Shown here one piece after another: positions 12,145 to 26,147 of a DNA stretch of 64,000 nucleotides. Location: positions 6,058,001 through 6,122,000 of the forward strand of contig CAMRHE010000076.1 of the NCBI GenBank assembly GCA_947044405.1, given 5' to 3'. The notes beneath the pieces were generated by a model that saw only the letters and a list, made by a program, of their open reading frames with translations, did no database searches and was not told where the DNA came from. The number at the start of each line of letters is the position of its first letter. Within the stretch, counting starts at the first letter, position 1. This stretch comes from Leptodactylus fallax (lineage: Eukaryota; Chordata; Amphibia; Anura; Leptodactylidae). The translations under genes were made by a program, and so were the position numbers.

Positions 12145-12505
12145 GTATTTCTCCTATTTCAAGGAGATGATCAGCACTGCCATCCTGAACATTTAAGGGT
12201 TTTGTGTATCCAAATCAGTTCAGCCATTCCAAAGGTATAAGCCCTCTAAGTGTTTGATGCAAATTAGGCTATACTAGCCAAGTGGGCGGTAACACTGCAT
12301 CACAAACGGCACACAGAGACCTGCGACCCCAGAGAAACCACAGTGTTACTGACCACTTGCCTAGTATACTCTAATCTGCATAATCATTAACATGGCTTAT
12401 ATCTTTGGAATAGCTGACCAGATTTGGATAAATAAAACACCAAAATTCTCAGGGTGACAGCATCCATCTGATGATGTCATTGGTCTTCTCAGACCTGGTG
12501 ACAGT
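12145..12505. mobile_element. Foldback (long inverted repeat) element
   Basis: The left arm (about 12145-12300) is the imperfect reverse complement of the right arm (about 12345-12505). Matching blocks include TATCCAAATCAG with CTGACCAGATTTGGATA, ATTCCAAAGGTATAAGCC with GGCTTATATCTTTGGAAT, and GTAACACTG with CAGTGTTAC. The centre is near 12322. There is no coding capacity and no firm target duplication. It resembles a MITE or foldback transposon, perhaps related to the one at 38090-38420. Confidence 0.75.
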
Positions 12506-14870
12506 ACTTGAATGCTATGGTGTTACATTGTGCTACCTATATTAAGCATATCAGGTGAATGATGTGAGTACCTCCTAGAGACATTGCATGTACACCTTGT
12601 GGTACACCTACCAAAGGCTGAGTATCTAGGATGCAGACAGCTAGTACAGTTTGTATAACCCACGGATAAGGTCTGGGAAAGCAACTGAAATGTGACATCT
12701 AATATACAGATGTATCAAACCCTTACTCGAATTGGATTAAGGTTTCTAAATCAAAACCTTTAAAAGGCTGCAATTCACAACACAACCACTGGGTGGCCAT
12801 ACATAGATTTAGATAGCATTTCACTTTGTGATATCATATCTTCAAAAACTGTTCATCTCACAATACATATATCTGGACATATGAATCCAAGAGTAAAGGT
12901 ACAGACACATCTATATTCACTAGTTAAGCATAGGAACCTGTCTGTTATAAATTAGGTGGTTAGATAGTTGAGAAATAAGCAAACCATTACATATAAAACC
13001 TGTCCATTGACATGCCATGATGATCTTGTTTGTGTTGTATTATTTGCTACTGTTTATTGTATGATTTATCAGTTTTCCATATATCTCCCCACCATGAACC
13101 TGAGTTGAACTTACTTCAAAAATTCAGGGACTGTGTGCTATATAATAATCAAGTCTGTCTGGTTTCGAGACCTATAATCTGTAAATAAAGCAAGAACTCT
13201 GAGGCTGAGGAGAGAAATGACCTCATTGTTTGCATTCATTCGCTCAGTCATGTTCACTTAAATAGATGTCCGCCACTCCCTTCCTCTACTATATTATAAA
13301 GTGGGACACCCACATTGTCTCTCTTATCTCGGAGTATCATATGTTACACAAATAGACAACTATTGACAAAATACGACTAAAATAGCAATGTTTAAGTGAG
13401 GTTTAATATTTAATAAGATAAAAACAGAACAGCTTCAGATTAGCATCAGGCAGACGGCCAACACTATGAACTAACAAGCTGTTCAAAAATGTGCAACAAA
13501 CCAGCCGAAATCCTCCAACTCACTCCTGCAGTCCAACAAGGGACCATTTATCTCATATATATATGTGACAACCTTTCATTTTCATTTTTCGTCAGATTTT
13601 TGGATTATTCTTAGGTTTCAAATAAATAAAGAACATTTGGGCTAGTCTCTTGGGCATGCGGACTAAGAGCGCACACCGGTGTTTGCTAAAAATAACCTAC
13701 TAGACCTTATAGATGATATGAGCTCCGTGTATTTTTATAATTTTTTTTTCTGGCGGGCCACAGTAACATCAAACCAATATTGACTATTTAAAAGAATTAA
13801 AGATTTTCATTTTTGAAATAATTTGAATGTTTTTAAACTATTTTTCCAAATTCCTGATATTTGGATAGGAATATATATTATTGTGGTGTCAAATGGATGT
13901 GGATCTCGACAATGGGTGGAAAAAAAATTAAGATAATGTGACAAAAACAAATTGGTCACAGATTTAGTTAACATTGTCCAAGCCAACGGAAATTATGAAT
14001 GAGAATGAGCATAAATACATAAACATCAATGTAATGTGAGACACTTTAATGAAAAGTCTTGACCATACGCCAGTCACTGAGGACCCCTGGGTATTTGGGA
14101 ATTCACACCAAGGTCAACTCTAGATGACAGCTACCATCCTAGGACCATATGGTTGCTGTATAGGAAGCCGCTGAAAACCAGAGAGTAGATGTGACTAAAG
14201 AAAACATGCTGCGTAGAAACACAAATACATAGACATGGTGCTAATCACAACATGTCCACATAGGGTGGAGCGCTGTACCAGTAACACTAGGGTGTACCTA
14301 TTATCCATTGTTTATGTATTCGCCCACTATATTCTACAGAGTTTCAGAATGAAATGGTTACTGTATGACTATGGGATTAAAACATTAAAAAGAACATGTT
14401 TCCTAGATGTAAACTACTACACCCAAACTAAAATCTATGTGTATGATAGCCAACTTGTTGGTGGTTTCTGGGAATCAATTAAGAAAAGATCTCTGAAATA
14501 CAATCCATTTGCACATACCATTGGCAAGCAAGAAGAGTTGGACACATGGACTTATAAGTGTATACTGTACAGACACATGGCTCAGAGCTGGCATCAGATC
14601 AGCCCCATGTCTCTCTTAAAAGTCCCAAACTCACCTTCCTCTGAATGGTTGAACTCTAAATTCCCCAGTACTGCACATCCAGTATGTTCAATAGCTTGGG
14701 TGTTATGGGAGACTCCATGTATGTGCACTTATGTTTGATTCTTGGGCTGAAGGGGTTTATTGAGTGCCATTTAGCAGAGCTCCTGGATTATCTATGTATC
14801 TAGCTGAATGATATGCAGATGGCAAACACCACAACAATATTGCATCTGCAAGCAGGATTCATGAAGGGAG
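12506..14870. other. AT-rich intergenic sequence
   Basis: No supported gene. The longest open frame (14235-14738, 167 residues) has no recognisable motif, and nothing around it looks like a promoter or splice site. 13300-14100 is AT-rich and apparently non-repetitive. Confidence 0.45.
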
Positions 14871-15000
14871 TGTCACAGGAACCCAATGCCATAAACCTTC
14901 TGTCTGATGAAGGGAGCTAGCTAGTACTCCTGAAAGCTTACTTGTAAATATACTCAGTTAGCCTCTAAAAGGTATCGCCTGATTTCTTCACTCTTCCATA
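14871..15000. repeat. Possible retroelement end fragment
   Basis: The text CTGATGAAGGGAGCTAGCTA followed by CTGAAAGCTTAC and TCAGTTAGCCTCTAAAAGGT reminds me of terminal segments of Penelope-like elements, which often carry a CTGATGAAG...GAAAGCTT stretch. This is recollection only, and no reverse transcriptase frame is present. Confidence 0.3.
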
Positions 15001-15094
15001 AACCTTCTGTAACTTCTCATTCTTGGCTTCTTAGATGCTCAATGCAACACAATTTAAGGTCTCCCAAGGAAAATAAATACTATCTCTATTAAAA

Positions 15095-15735
15095 TGTAGA
15101 TATGCAGAAGAAGAAGAAGAAATAGTATATGTGAAGAATAGGGAATAACAAGTAAAGGGAGGTAAAGAAGGAGAACAAAGGAGAACGAGAAGTGGGAGAT
15201 GAAGAAGTACAGTAGGACAAAGGAGAGCAAGGGGAAGAAGTAAGAACAAATGAAAGAAGAACAAAAGAGAACAAAAAGAGGAAGAAAGAGAAAAGTAAGA
15301 CAAAGACCGTAGATGTAAAGGAAGAAGAAGCAGAACAAGAAGAAGGAGATCAAGTAAATGTAGATGATGTAGGAGAAGAAGGAAGAGTAAAAGGACAAAG
15401 ACACAGAAGAACAAGATAAAGTAAATGAAGAATAAGAAAAGGAAAAAGATAATAAAGAAGAAGAGGAAAATAAATCAAGATTAGAAGTATAGCAAGAAAA
15501 AGGAAACCAAGAAGGGTAAAAAAGGAAGGCAGAAGAAATAAAACAAGATGGAACAAGACAAAAAAGCAAATGAAAAGGACAAGAAAAAGGTGGACACAGA
15601 AGAAGAAATAAAAAGGAGATAAAGCATAACAGGATGAAGAAGGAAGCCAAGAAGAAGAAGAACAAAGGGAAGGAAAATAAAGGAGAAAATACTGAAGGCA
15701 ATGATGAAGGGGAAGAATACAGAGAGTAGCAGTAG
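15095..15735. repeat. Polypurine (GA-rich) tract of about 640 bp
   Basis: The plus strand is overwhelmingly A and G, with degenerate GAAGAAG and GGAAGAA repeats and only scattered pyrimidines. The minus strand therefore reads as long L/F/S-rich open frames (up to 238 residues at 15054-15770), which are compositional artefacts rather than a membrane protein. Such tracts can form triplex DNA. Confidence 0.9.
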
Positions 15736-15879
15736 AACAAAGAGGAACAATGGTGGGGATTTACAATCACTGCTGTCAGGAAGCTGCCAAGGTCTTAGAG
15801 GATTATTAAGAGGTCGGAGCCTCTTAATAATTCTGCTGTTTCTAGCACCAATAGGGGAATGGATTAAACGGAGCTTCCA

Positions 15880-16175
15880 GGCCTATCCCTAGGATAAATA
15901 ATCAATTAAAGATCAAAAGGGATCTGATACCTGGGCCCCTGGCCGATCAGCTGTTTGAAGAGGCTGTTCAGGTGAGTGCTGCGCCATTCACTAGTCTGAT
16001 GAACGTGATATCACATGGCTTGAGGTGTTCATGCAGTGCTCAGAGAGCACCTTTGCCACTTCAAAAAGCTGATCCCCGGGTTCAAGTTGCTCGACATCCA
16101 TGCGTCTTCAACTGATGACATATCCTATCTATCCTGATGGATAAGTCATTCATTTAGAACTCCCATAAAACACAG
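15880..16175. mobile_element. MITE of the CCGATCAGCTGTTTGAAG family
   Basis: Sequence between CCTATCCCTAGGATAAAT and its inverted counterpart ATCCTATCTATCCTGATGGA contains GGCCGATCAGCTGTTTGAAG. Sister copies lie at 35855-36245, 39530-39835 and 58841-59217. The ends are partly palindromic, and no protein is encoded. Confidence 0.65.
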
Positions 16176-17796
16176 GACAGGAGTATGAAACGCCAGTTTT
16201 CATAAACTCCCCTAATATGGATGGCGTTGAAGAAGGAGATTTATTGAAGTAAAGACATTTCTGTCCATTGAACAAAAGAATGTAATTGTTGCAGTCATGG
16301 AAACTTATGGGATATTTCTGCTGTTGTTCTCAGGAAGACGTAGTTTCCTACCAGTAGAGAACAGCTCTTCATAGTCATTTCCTGACATGTCCACTTACAA
16401 CATTGTATCATTTTCCTACAAGAAGAAAAACATTACTTGGTAGATAATTGAATTAGGCCTATTCTCTAAAACAATGTAACCAATTCTTCTTTTTCTTGAT
16501 AAGAATGAAAAAAACATGTATGTTCACTCATGAAAAATACGATTAATAAGTCCTATACAGTGGAAATATAATTTTCATTTTATCAGCTGAATCAATCCTT
16601 TGACATTACCTTGAAAAGCAATTTGATTTCCCCTTAAACATATGCTGACAATTTAACATATTATAATAATGGAAAATGAGTAATAGGAGAAGGTTTTATC
16701 TGCTAATCATTATACATTGACTCTAATCCTATAATTGTGTTAGTGAGTAGTAGGTGTTTCTTAAAGAGACACAACTGCCAAGATAGAGAACATTTTCATC
16801 TAATAGAACTTAACATTTTATATTGAGAATTTTATTATTTTATAGCTCTTTACAGCATTTACCAACTTTATGGACATGTTAAAGGAATATGTCAATATTT
16901 TTTAATGTATTTATTAAAACCAGATAGTAAAATCGATCACTTTTTCTAATCTGTTTTTATATTCTGATTGTAGATTTCTGTATTGTATTTTCTGTACATG
17001 ATTATGGGGGCGGCCATCTTGTCTGAAATTCTCCACTTCTTTGTTAACGTCATTTAGTGATATGCTTTACAGCATAGTCATGGCCATAGCCAGCGATAGA
17101 CTGGAAATGACTCATTGAGGTCTATGAGAGAGTTTTCTAGGCATGTTCTGTGCAGGGGGAGGAGATAAGCTGTGACATCATCTATTGTCAGTAGTGGATG
17201 CAGTGATGGGTCAAAGGTGTTAACTACAGAAGCGTTATCTTCTATTGTAATACCGCCTGTTTTGTTTACAATGTAAATCTTATGTGTAACCTTTAGTGAA
17301 CACCTTGTAGTCACAATCCCTTCTCATATACTATTGGATACAAAGAATAAAGGGAACAAGGAAGATGTTTCCAATAGAAGATGTCACTAATATGAAGAAA
17401 AATTAAAGATGTCAGTAACACAGAAACCATTTTCAGACTTAAATTTATGTAGACTTTTCCCTACACTGTCACCTTATACAGTTATTATATAGCTATTTCT
17501 ATATACTCATCTATATAAGTAACTGCTAAAAGGTACATTATAGACACCTCAAATACTTTCCTTGCCTCTATCACTTTTAGCAATGTACTGCATGTATCCT
17601 AATTGTATCTCTCAGCTATTTTGGTCCTCTACCCATCCATGGGTATAACTTTTTGATTCTAGACTGAAATGCAGAATCTGTAAAAGGACCCCACAACTAT
17701 CATTTATAACACTAGTGTCACCTTACATGGCAGATAGGTCCTCTGGTCTACTTCATGCCTGGCTATGACTGCAATTTCTGGTTTCCCCGTAGCTAT
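16176..17796. other. Intergenic sequence, no gene recognised
   Basis: AT-rich, mostly without tandem repeats. The minus-strand frame at 17078-17314 (78 residues) has no recognisable domain. 16900-17330 may be part of a dispersed repeat, but I see no second copy in this window. Confidence 0.4.
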
Positions 17797-17826
17797 GCAT
17801 CTATCTATCTATCTATCTATCTCTTA
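17797..17826. repeat. (CTAT)n microsatellite
   Basis: About six CTAT units followed by imperfect ones. Confidence 0.9.
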
Positions 17827-18236
17827 TCTAGCTATGTCTCCTCTCCATCCCCACCATAGAAAGCCCCTACATACTTTCTGTATATGTCATATGTCTATGT
17901 AACAAGCTCACAGCCAGAGTTTTATGATTCTCACACTATTTCAGTCTGGTATCTGTAAGGTCACTGTCATTCATGAATATAGCCAATGCAGCTGCAACTT
18001 TTAATGGCTGATGTTTTGCAGATGCATATAGTGACTTATGTATGCGTGACTTCCACCTACAGACAGAACTTCCTGTCTTAAGTCTAATCAATTGGTCAAC
18101 CTGATGTTTGACCCTTGGCAGAACATCACTACATTCCACTCTGAAGACAACAGCTGGATGCTCAGAAATGTATAATTATCTGTAGATGAAAAAATAAATC
18201 ACTGCCGACAAGTCTGATAGACAAGAAATGATAGAT

Positions 18237-18237
18237 T

Positions 18238-18282
<45 letters not shown>
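18237..18282. repeat. (GATA)n microsatellite, left half
   Basis: About 11 GATA units, continued imperfectly as AGACAGACAGG and ATAGATAGATATGAGA up to the Tc1 insertion at 18335. It resumes on the other side of the transposon at 19979. Confidence 0.95.
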
Positions 18283-18334
18283 GAGATACTGTATATAGAT
18301 AGACAGACAGGTGAACATATAGATAGATATGAGA

Positions 18335-19639
<1,305 letters not shown>

Positions 19640-19739
19640 CTTTAATCCATTTCAACTGGCTGCAAGTGTGATTTAGTTATTGCCACCACCTGTTATGTGC
19701 CACAGGTAAGTAACAGGTGCTGTTAATTACACAAATTAG

Positions 19740-19978
19740 AGAAGCATCACCTGATTTTTCAAAGGGTGCCAATACTTTTGTCCACCCCCTTTTTTATGTT
19801 TGGTGTGGAATTATATCCAATTTGGCTTTTTGACAATTCTTTTTGTGGTTTTCCATTGAAGACAAATTAAATGAAGATATTATTACCAAAGCATTTGTGA
19901 TTGCAATCATTTTCTGGAAGAAATTGAGTATTATCTGACAGAATTGCAGGGGTGCCAATACTTTTGGCCAGCACTGTA
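19740..19978. repeat. Right IR/DR terminal repeat of the Tc1 element
   Basis: The inner repeat GGGTGCCAATACTTTTGTCC is at 19765-19784 and the outer GGCCAGCACTGTA ends at 19978. Between them sits an AT-rich spacer similar to that of the left end but more diverged in its inner half. Confidence 0.9.
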
Positions 19979-20097
19979 GATAGAGAGATAGATAGAGAGA
20001 TAGATAGACCGAAATATTGACAGATCGATAAGTAGATAGCTAGATAGACGGATGGATAGATAGACGGATGGATAGATAGATAGATAGACGGATGGAC

Positions 20098-20132
<35 letters not shown>

Positions 20133-20174
20133 CGGATGGACAGATATATAGATAGATAGATAGATAGACAGACG

Positions 20175-20212
<38 letters not shown>

Positions 20213-20221
20213 CGGATGGAC

Positions 20222-20265
<44 letters not shown>

Positions 20266-20382
20266 GGACGGACAGATAGATAGATAGATAGATAGACGGA
20301 TGGACAGATAGATTGATAGATAGACAGACGGATGGACCGATAGATAGATAGATAGATAGATAGATAGACAGACGGATGGACC

Positions 20383-20428
<46 letters not shown>

Positions 20429-20448
20429 CTAAAGGATGGACAGACAGA
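19979..20448. repeat. GATA/GACGGATG composite microsatellite, right half
   Basis: About 470 bp of GATA units interspersed with GACGGATGGACAGATA blocks, so the array has a longer, irregular super-period. The minus-strand YLSIYLSI open frame (20040-20516) is an artefact of the tetranucleotide. Confidence 0.96.
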
Positions 20449-21424
20449 TAAATAGATTCATTGTGGGACAGTTTAAGACTCAAATCCACCCAAATCCTTT
20501 GGGATTTATTTCTCAATTACTCTTATATAAGAACAAAACAATTTACAGAAATACGGAATTAACCTGTAGGTGTATTTATGATGTATTATATTATCGCAGC
20601 TATGGCTGGCTTGATGGATATGTGTATAACCTGCAGCGATCGTCACCTCTTTTCTGTGCTCTAGACCTTTGGATAATTCTTGTTGCTTTGCTATAAATTT
20701 GATTCAGTTTATGTGAATCCCGGATTTTACTTGCTCTTCAATAGAATAATAGGTTTATTCTTGTTTGCTTAAGGTGTTAGGAAATTTTTGTGTATTAGAT
20801 GAGCCAGGAATTTCTAAACGATTCCAATTTCCACCATTCTCCGAAAAAGCACTTAGTAAAGTACTGAGTGTTCCTCTTTATCTGCACTAAATCCCTGTGT
20901 TAATGCACCGTCAGGCTGGAAATTGTGCTCTCAGAGTATCATCATAGGATGTGAAATGGCTTAAAATCCTAGAAATAAAATCTTCAAAAATCTGTAAACA
21001 AATCACATTAGACGATTTCCACTAAAGTTCAGAAAAGCTATTTGCACTGCGGAGACATAAATAACTAGCGGTATTATCACTGTTTCCAACCACTTTGATG
21101 AAACAGATGGTGAAGTCCTAAAGATAATTGTAAAGTTGGAATTATGAGCTATTTGTGAGAATGCACTTTCAGTAGATTTGCAAGGGAAGAGAGTGGAGGA
21201 GGCAGCACTTATTCTATAGAGGCTTTGGAAGTAAATGCCCACCTGCGTATCCTTTGGATCCACTTCATGTCATCCCGGAGAAGAAAAGATCTTCTTAATT
21301 TCCACCAGTTAATTATGACTCTTCATGGTCACAATATAGAATGCCTATTTGCCGTGTACGAGTGCTGCTATATGTGCATTGTATGGCACTTGTTCTGCAG
21401 ACAATGATGAAGCTGCTATGCCAC
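20449..21424. other. Intergenic sequence, nothing recognised
   Basis: Non-repetitive and AT-rich. Small open frames (for example 21003-21263 on the minus strand) carry no motif I know. Confidence 0.45.
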
Positions 21425-22810
21425 TTAAAGGGGTTCTCTTCTTTGTACAGTCCATACTTGTTAGAAGGGTCCCTTCACAATATGCTAATAAAATATTTTC
21501 CTGTTTGGACCTCCAGCGATCAGCTGTAATCTGTGAGGAACCTTTGGCAGGAATTTTCCTACAACACCACCATTAGAAAACATGGCTGATTACTTCTCAG
21601 GAAGTGACATCATGGCCACATGACAATGTTACAGGTCAGTCCTTTTTAGATTCACAGACTGGTAATTCAGCCTTTAATATTCTATAAATTATTTTAGTCT
21701 ATGATTCTTTGTATTCTCTACCTGGAAGTTTTCTACCCTTACAAGTAAGTTTTATACGGTTTTCTATGACCTTGTGAGATGGACATTGTGAACTATACTA
21801 AGGGGGCATTGTAGTTATCACCAAGGGAGACATTGTGAAGGTGGGCACTGAGTGCATTATTGTTTCTGTTACTGAGGGGGCATTGTGGCTGCTGGAACTG
21901 AGTGGGCACCGTGGCTAGAAAAAAGTCATACACTGTGATCGACAATCTAAAGAAGGCAAACTATAGTCAGTAGTGTGGCTAGCACTTTATGGGAGACTGG
22001 GATGGTACAAGAGGGGTAACCTGAAGTTATTGTATATTGAGATTCCCATCTACTATTTGTAATTTATAATACAGGCACAGAGACCCAAGTGTCAATGCTA
22101 TCTCTGCATCCCCTACAGCTACATCCCCACTTTAGGCTTCTAGGGCTCATACACTATTCACACACACAAGGAATCTGATGGTAGACCTCGTATTAAACAA
22201 TATTACATGTCTACCCCTTTCATGACGAAGTACAACCTTCATGGAGTTCTGCAGGGGAACATATAGACCTAGATGTCTAGATCCTCTCTCTGATGTCCAT
22301 TTCTTGGGTATCAAAATAATAAGTGGCACTAGGTGCAGGGGTGTGTTACCCACTAGGCAACCCATGCAATTCTGTGTGCCCATAGAAATCAAGGGGTGTC
22401 CCCAGATATGCTAACTGTCCCAAATTTGCCAGGACTGCCTTTTTAAAGGGCAGATCCAGAAATTTTTTGTTTTGGGTACTGTCCTGGGTAAAATGGGTGC
22501 CATATATTTTCCTTTTTTTTCGCTACCTATTGAATTATTTCAAAGGGTAACGGCCAATATAATACTCACCGATCCTTGATCCTCCATAGGCTCATCCTCT
22601 GTTCACAATGTGCAGCTCCAGGCAATGCCAACTCCTTATGTTGTTCAGCATCAAATTGCCCGGTAGTGGTCATTCTGTGGGGGCCAGTAAAGGGAAATTA
22701 TACTCTGTGGGGCTCCTAAGCGGTCATTATACTCTGTGGTAGCACTAAGGGGGCTTTATACTTCATGGATGTTATAAGAGACATTATAAACTGTATACAC
22801 TTTGTTTGGG
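21425..22810. other. Intergenic sequence with repeat fragments
   Basis: TTAAAGGGGTTCTC at 21426 looks like a TTAA-type MITE end, with CAGCGATCAGCTGTAATCTG following at about 21512. 21780-21910 has loosely repeated GGGGGCATTGTGG phrases. CAGGGGTGTGTTACCCACTA at 22337 and ATTATACTCTGTGG at about 22697 and 22727 recall the CAGGGG hAT-like family and its internal repeat. No complete element can be delimited. Confidence 0.35.
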
Positions 22811-23230
22811 GGACGCAGAATTGCCAAATCCAACCTGACTACAAATAGTCTTAAAAAGTTAAGTAATGTAACACAAGTTATAATAATTAGGAAGGCAGTG
22901 TAGAAATAGCATAGGTTATTGGTGGTGACCAAGCATGGAATATTATGAACGAATCTTCCTCGACTTCACTGAGTAAGATGATTCTTATTGGTCCTATGGT
23001 ATTAAATTCAGACATAATTCAGTGTTTACGTCTTCCCATGCAATGTATATGTGTGAGCGCTGCCAATATTTTAGTTTTAATGAATGTGTGATTTCAATTC
23101 GTAGACGTTTTCTGTATGATTCATTAGGGACATATGTATTAGGAACAAAATATTTGCACACGATAACCTTCTAAATTAAAGAAAAATAGCTATAATTTTC
23201 TACCTTTGAGGATCAGTATGTTTTAAGACA
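22811..23230. other. Non-repetitive AT-rich sequence
   Basis: No gene, tandem repeat or terminal repeat is visible. Confidence 0.45.
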
Positions 23231-23345
23231 GTTATATCTAACTTCTGGGTCTCCTGCTGCTAAGAAACTACTACTCCCAGCAGGGCCTGACAGCTGGGAG
23301 TTATAGTTTGCAGCAGCTGCGGACCCATGGGTTAGAGAACTCCGT
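23231..23345. repeat. Dispersed repeat fragment with CTACTCCCAGCAGG
   Basis: AACTACTACTCCCAGCAGGG and its near-complement CAGCTGGGAGTTATAGTTTG form a short inverted pair. A related phrase, CTGGGAGTTGTAGTTTCACA, is at about 51862. I recall such ACTACAACTCCCAGCA motifs as common dispersed repeats in frogs. Confidence 0.5.
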
Positions 23346-23711
23346 ACTACTCTATGAGCTTATGTCTGCAGGCAGGGTAGGTTCGATAGGTTGCAATGAA
23401 TCCTTTGGACAATCTCTTGATGTAGTCTTCAAATTGATTTGACCAATGACCAAGAGCGATGTATATTGACAATCTACAGGTCTTAATGATTTTTCCTATC
23501 TGCCACTATTATGATGTATAGTTGTATTTCTTACCATACTTATACATTACTGCAGGTTCATTTTCTCATCTGGGTCCACCAACAAAGATGTATGTACTGT
23601 GAGAGGAGGGTATATGCTGTAGTTGGGCCCCTGGAGAAATGGGCCAAGCATAGGTTGACTCACTTTTGCATTGTTAAATTGGGAATTAATTCAATGATCA
23701 TGGAAATAAGT
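23346..23711. other. Intergenic sequence, nothing recognised
   Basis: Lies inside a chance 117-residue open frame (23511-23864) with no domain signature. Confidence 0.4.
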
Positions 23712-24305
23712 TGGCCTTATTCACACAAACATGAAAAACATGCGACGGTTGTTTGTTTTAATGGCCATCACACGGCTGTCTTTAAAACACAGTGGGACAG
23801 ATTTATTAAGACTGGCATTTTGTATGCCAGTCTTAATAAATTCCTTGTCTGGTGCAGGGAATGACTGATTTATGAAGTGGCTCCAGATCTGTGCAAGTTA
23901 GGAACTCGTGTAGTTTTCCATTATGATTCATGCCAGTAAACAGACTTGAGTTATAATAATATGAAGGGCTGAGGCGTCTCCGCAATGTGCCAAACAAGGC
24001 GCAGAATGGGGATTGTTGGGACACATTTGGCGTAAGAAAGGGCCTTGAGCCAAATGCAGGTCATATCATTCCTCTATGCTGGCGTAGAGGGATTGATAAA
24101 TTCCCCCCCCCCCCATTGATTTCAGCTGACCTATTCACATTTTTTGACTCTCTATTTTAGCTAAGTGTCATAAAACAGCATATGTCCTATTTCTGCCCAT
24201 TTTTTGATCCCTCATGGACTTGAGTGAAAATAGGTGGCCCATGGATGAAAAAAACGGCTGTGAAAAACATTTTTTTAGCATGGTCATGTGAATATAACCT
24301 AAGTT
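23712..24305. mobile_element. Terminal-repeat element with a nested copy-3 repeat
   Basis: TTATTCACACAAACATGAAA on the left and TGGTCATGTGAATATAACC on the right are imperfect inverted ends. Between them CATCACACGGCTGTCTTTAAAA pairs with GGCTGTGAAAAAC-type text. The segment 23793-24115 is an unrelated insertion, the AAGACTGG family. I recognise the outer element only as a frog-type dispersed repeat. Confidence 0.45.
23793..24115. repeat. Dispersed repeat with AAGACTGGCA hairpin, copy 3
   Basis: ATTTATTAAGACTGGCA pairs perfectly with TGCCAGTCTTAATAAAT around a 7-base loop at 23801-23841. It is followed by GATTTATGAAGTGGCTCCAG, shared with the 6.4-kb copy. The copy ends at GATTGATAAATT and a run of 12 C. 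Confidence 0.65.
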
Positions 24306-26139
24306 TTTCTTATATAGGGGGTTAGAGATGAGGCATGGTAAGATTAACCAGCACCATAAGGAGGTTTTAGTTTGCTACTGGGACCTCTTATCTCCATGTC
24401 CAAAAGACATCTGAATCACTTCATATCCGGACCAATGGATCCAAAACCAAGACGATTACCTGTATCACTCCACATCTGGCTATGAGGTAACAAGGAAACA
24501 ATTTTAGGGCTTCCATTCAAACTGTCAAATTCATTGCCGTTATTTCAGAAAACTTTTAGTTGCCAACATCTGAGTTAAGTTGCTCATACGCTTCAGATAT
24601 CCGATGTCAAACACTCATTCAACTCCTTCCTATCCCCTATATATGCACACCTACACTGGGTTTTCAATGGAAAAAGGGAAGTAAACCACTGTCAGACACC
24701 ACTGCTCAGAGGACAAAAGCAATCGGCATCTTGAAATGCAACATGTCTGAGCCTTCTTTCCCCCACTATTGGCACTCCCATACTCCTTAGATTTTTGGTC
24801 ATTCCCTCTGAAATCAATGGACTCAGCTAACTTCAATCTATCATCTATCACCATATTTACTCCTCCTTTACGTCTAGATATTCCGATATGAATGTAGACC
24901 AGGAGAGCCAACATTCATTCTCATCAATTTTGTAAACTTTTGTTTTTCCATTTCAGTTGTTCTTTAACTCCCGTTACATAGAGCATAGTAGGAAAGGAAA
25001 ATGTAACATAAATCCGTTGCGAACATAAAGGCTGAAAATTTGACCAACGATGGGACATTAATTCTACTAGTTGTACTTTACTGTGCTAATATCCTGTGGC
25101 TATGAAGGTGCTAAACTAATTTACAAGGTGTTAAATCAAAGATGAGTCTTCCTGCTTCTGGGTATTCTCCACACTGAGAACAAAGAGCTAAGCTAGTCTT
25201 GTTTATACAGTACTAAATCCTTGTAAAGTCATACTGGGGCAAATCTGTTATCTGACCTCGCCTGTAAAGCTATTTGAACACCTGCAGATTTATGAACTTC
25301 AGATGTCTGCTCGGTTTAGGTTAGACGTCACTTCTGAATCCGTGTGCCTCACGTGGAGAAGGCTCTTGATTGATTACAATTCTATTTTTCTTGTTTTGAC
25401 CGTATCCAAGTTCCAAGTATCAGAAGAAAAGGACAAATTATTAAACCTGCTGTGCGCTGTATACCATATTTTTCCAACTCGAAATCTTTTAATAGAATAT
25501 TTTAATTAAGCTTTCAAAATGTTACCTGATCAGGAGGCTGAACTCAAAGGTCAACCGAGTCCTTCCATAAATGATGGTTTTGAAAAATCGCCTATGGAGA
25601 AGATTGTTAGAAATGCACAAAATTTCCTTTTTGTTCGGTGGATGATTAAGTGGTGTGAGTGCACTTTAGAAAGAGGCACCTGATAAAATGAATGAGGGGA
25701 AGGTTAGGAATCTTCATTACAAAGTTTTATCACAAATGTTGCGAGAGTTTTAATCAATGCTGGGAGGAGATGACCTGGAAAAAAATTCTTCTCGCATTTC
25801 CATTCGGTGACATCATCATATCTCTCTTTGCAGAGGAAATCTCTAGGACTCATTTCATCAGAGGTGTAGATATACAGCAGCTGTCGCATCTGGGCTATAG
25901 TGCCTGAGGGTGATCAATGCCCCTCTGCCACATAGGAAGTCAATGGCAGCAGGTGGGGCTGAGAAGCTTCATGACGCTCCTATGTGGCCTGGATAGGATA
26001 GGTCATCAATAGGAGATTTATATAAGGAATATAGGTTGTGTCCTTAAAGGGGTTAAAACAAATCCATAACGTAACCAGAGGAGCACCCGAAGAATGGGGA
26101 AGGCAAATAATAAGCTGATAAAGGCTCAAGAAATTATAG
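24306..26139. other. Intergenic sequence, nothing recognised
   Basis: No gene is supported. The open frames at 24560-24914 and 25303-25907 are short and motif-free. 25990-26060 contains GGATAGGTCATCAATAGGAG, a fragment of the MITE family seen at 35855 and 58841. Confidence 0.4.
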
Positions 26140-26147
26140 AGCAGAGG

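Noticed and set aside
14235..14738. 167-residue plus-strand open frame
   Set aside because: No domain or repeat signature, no promoter or splice context, and composition as expected from random AT-rich DNA. It cannot be supported as a gene.
15054..15770. 238-residue minus-strand frame rich in Leu, Phe and Ser, like a membrane protein
   Set aside because: It is the translation of the complementary strand of a polypurine tract. Several frames of the same stretch are open and all look alike.
20040..20516. 158-residue YLSIYLSI repeat protein
   Set aside because: Direct translation of a GATA microsatellite.
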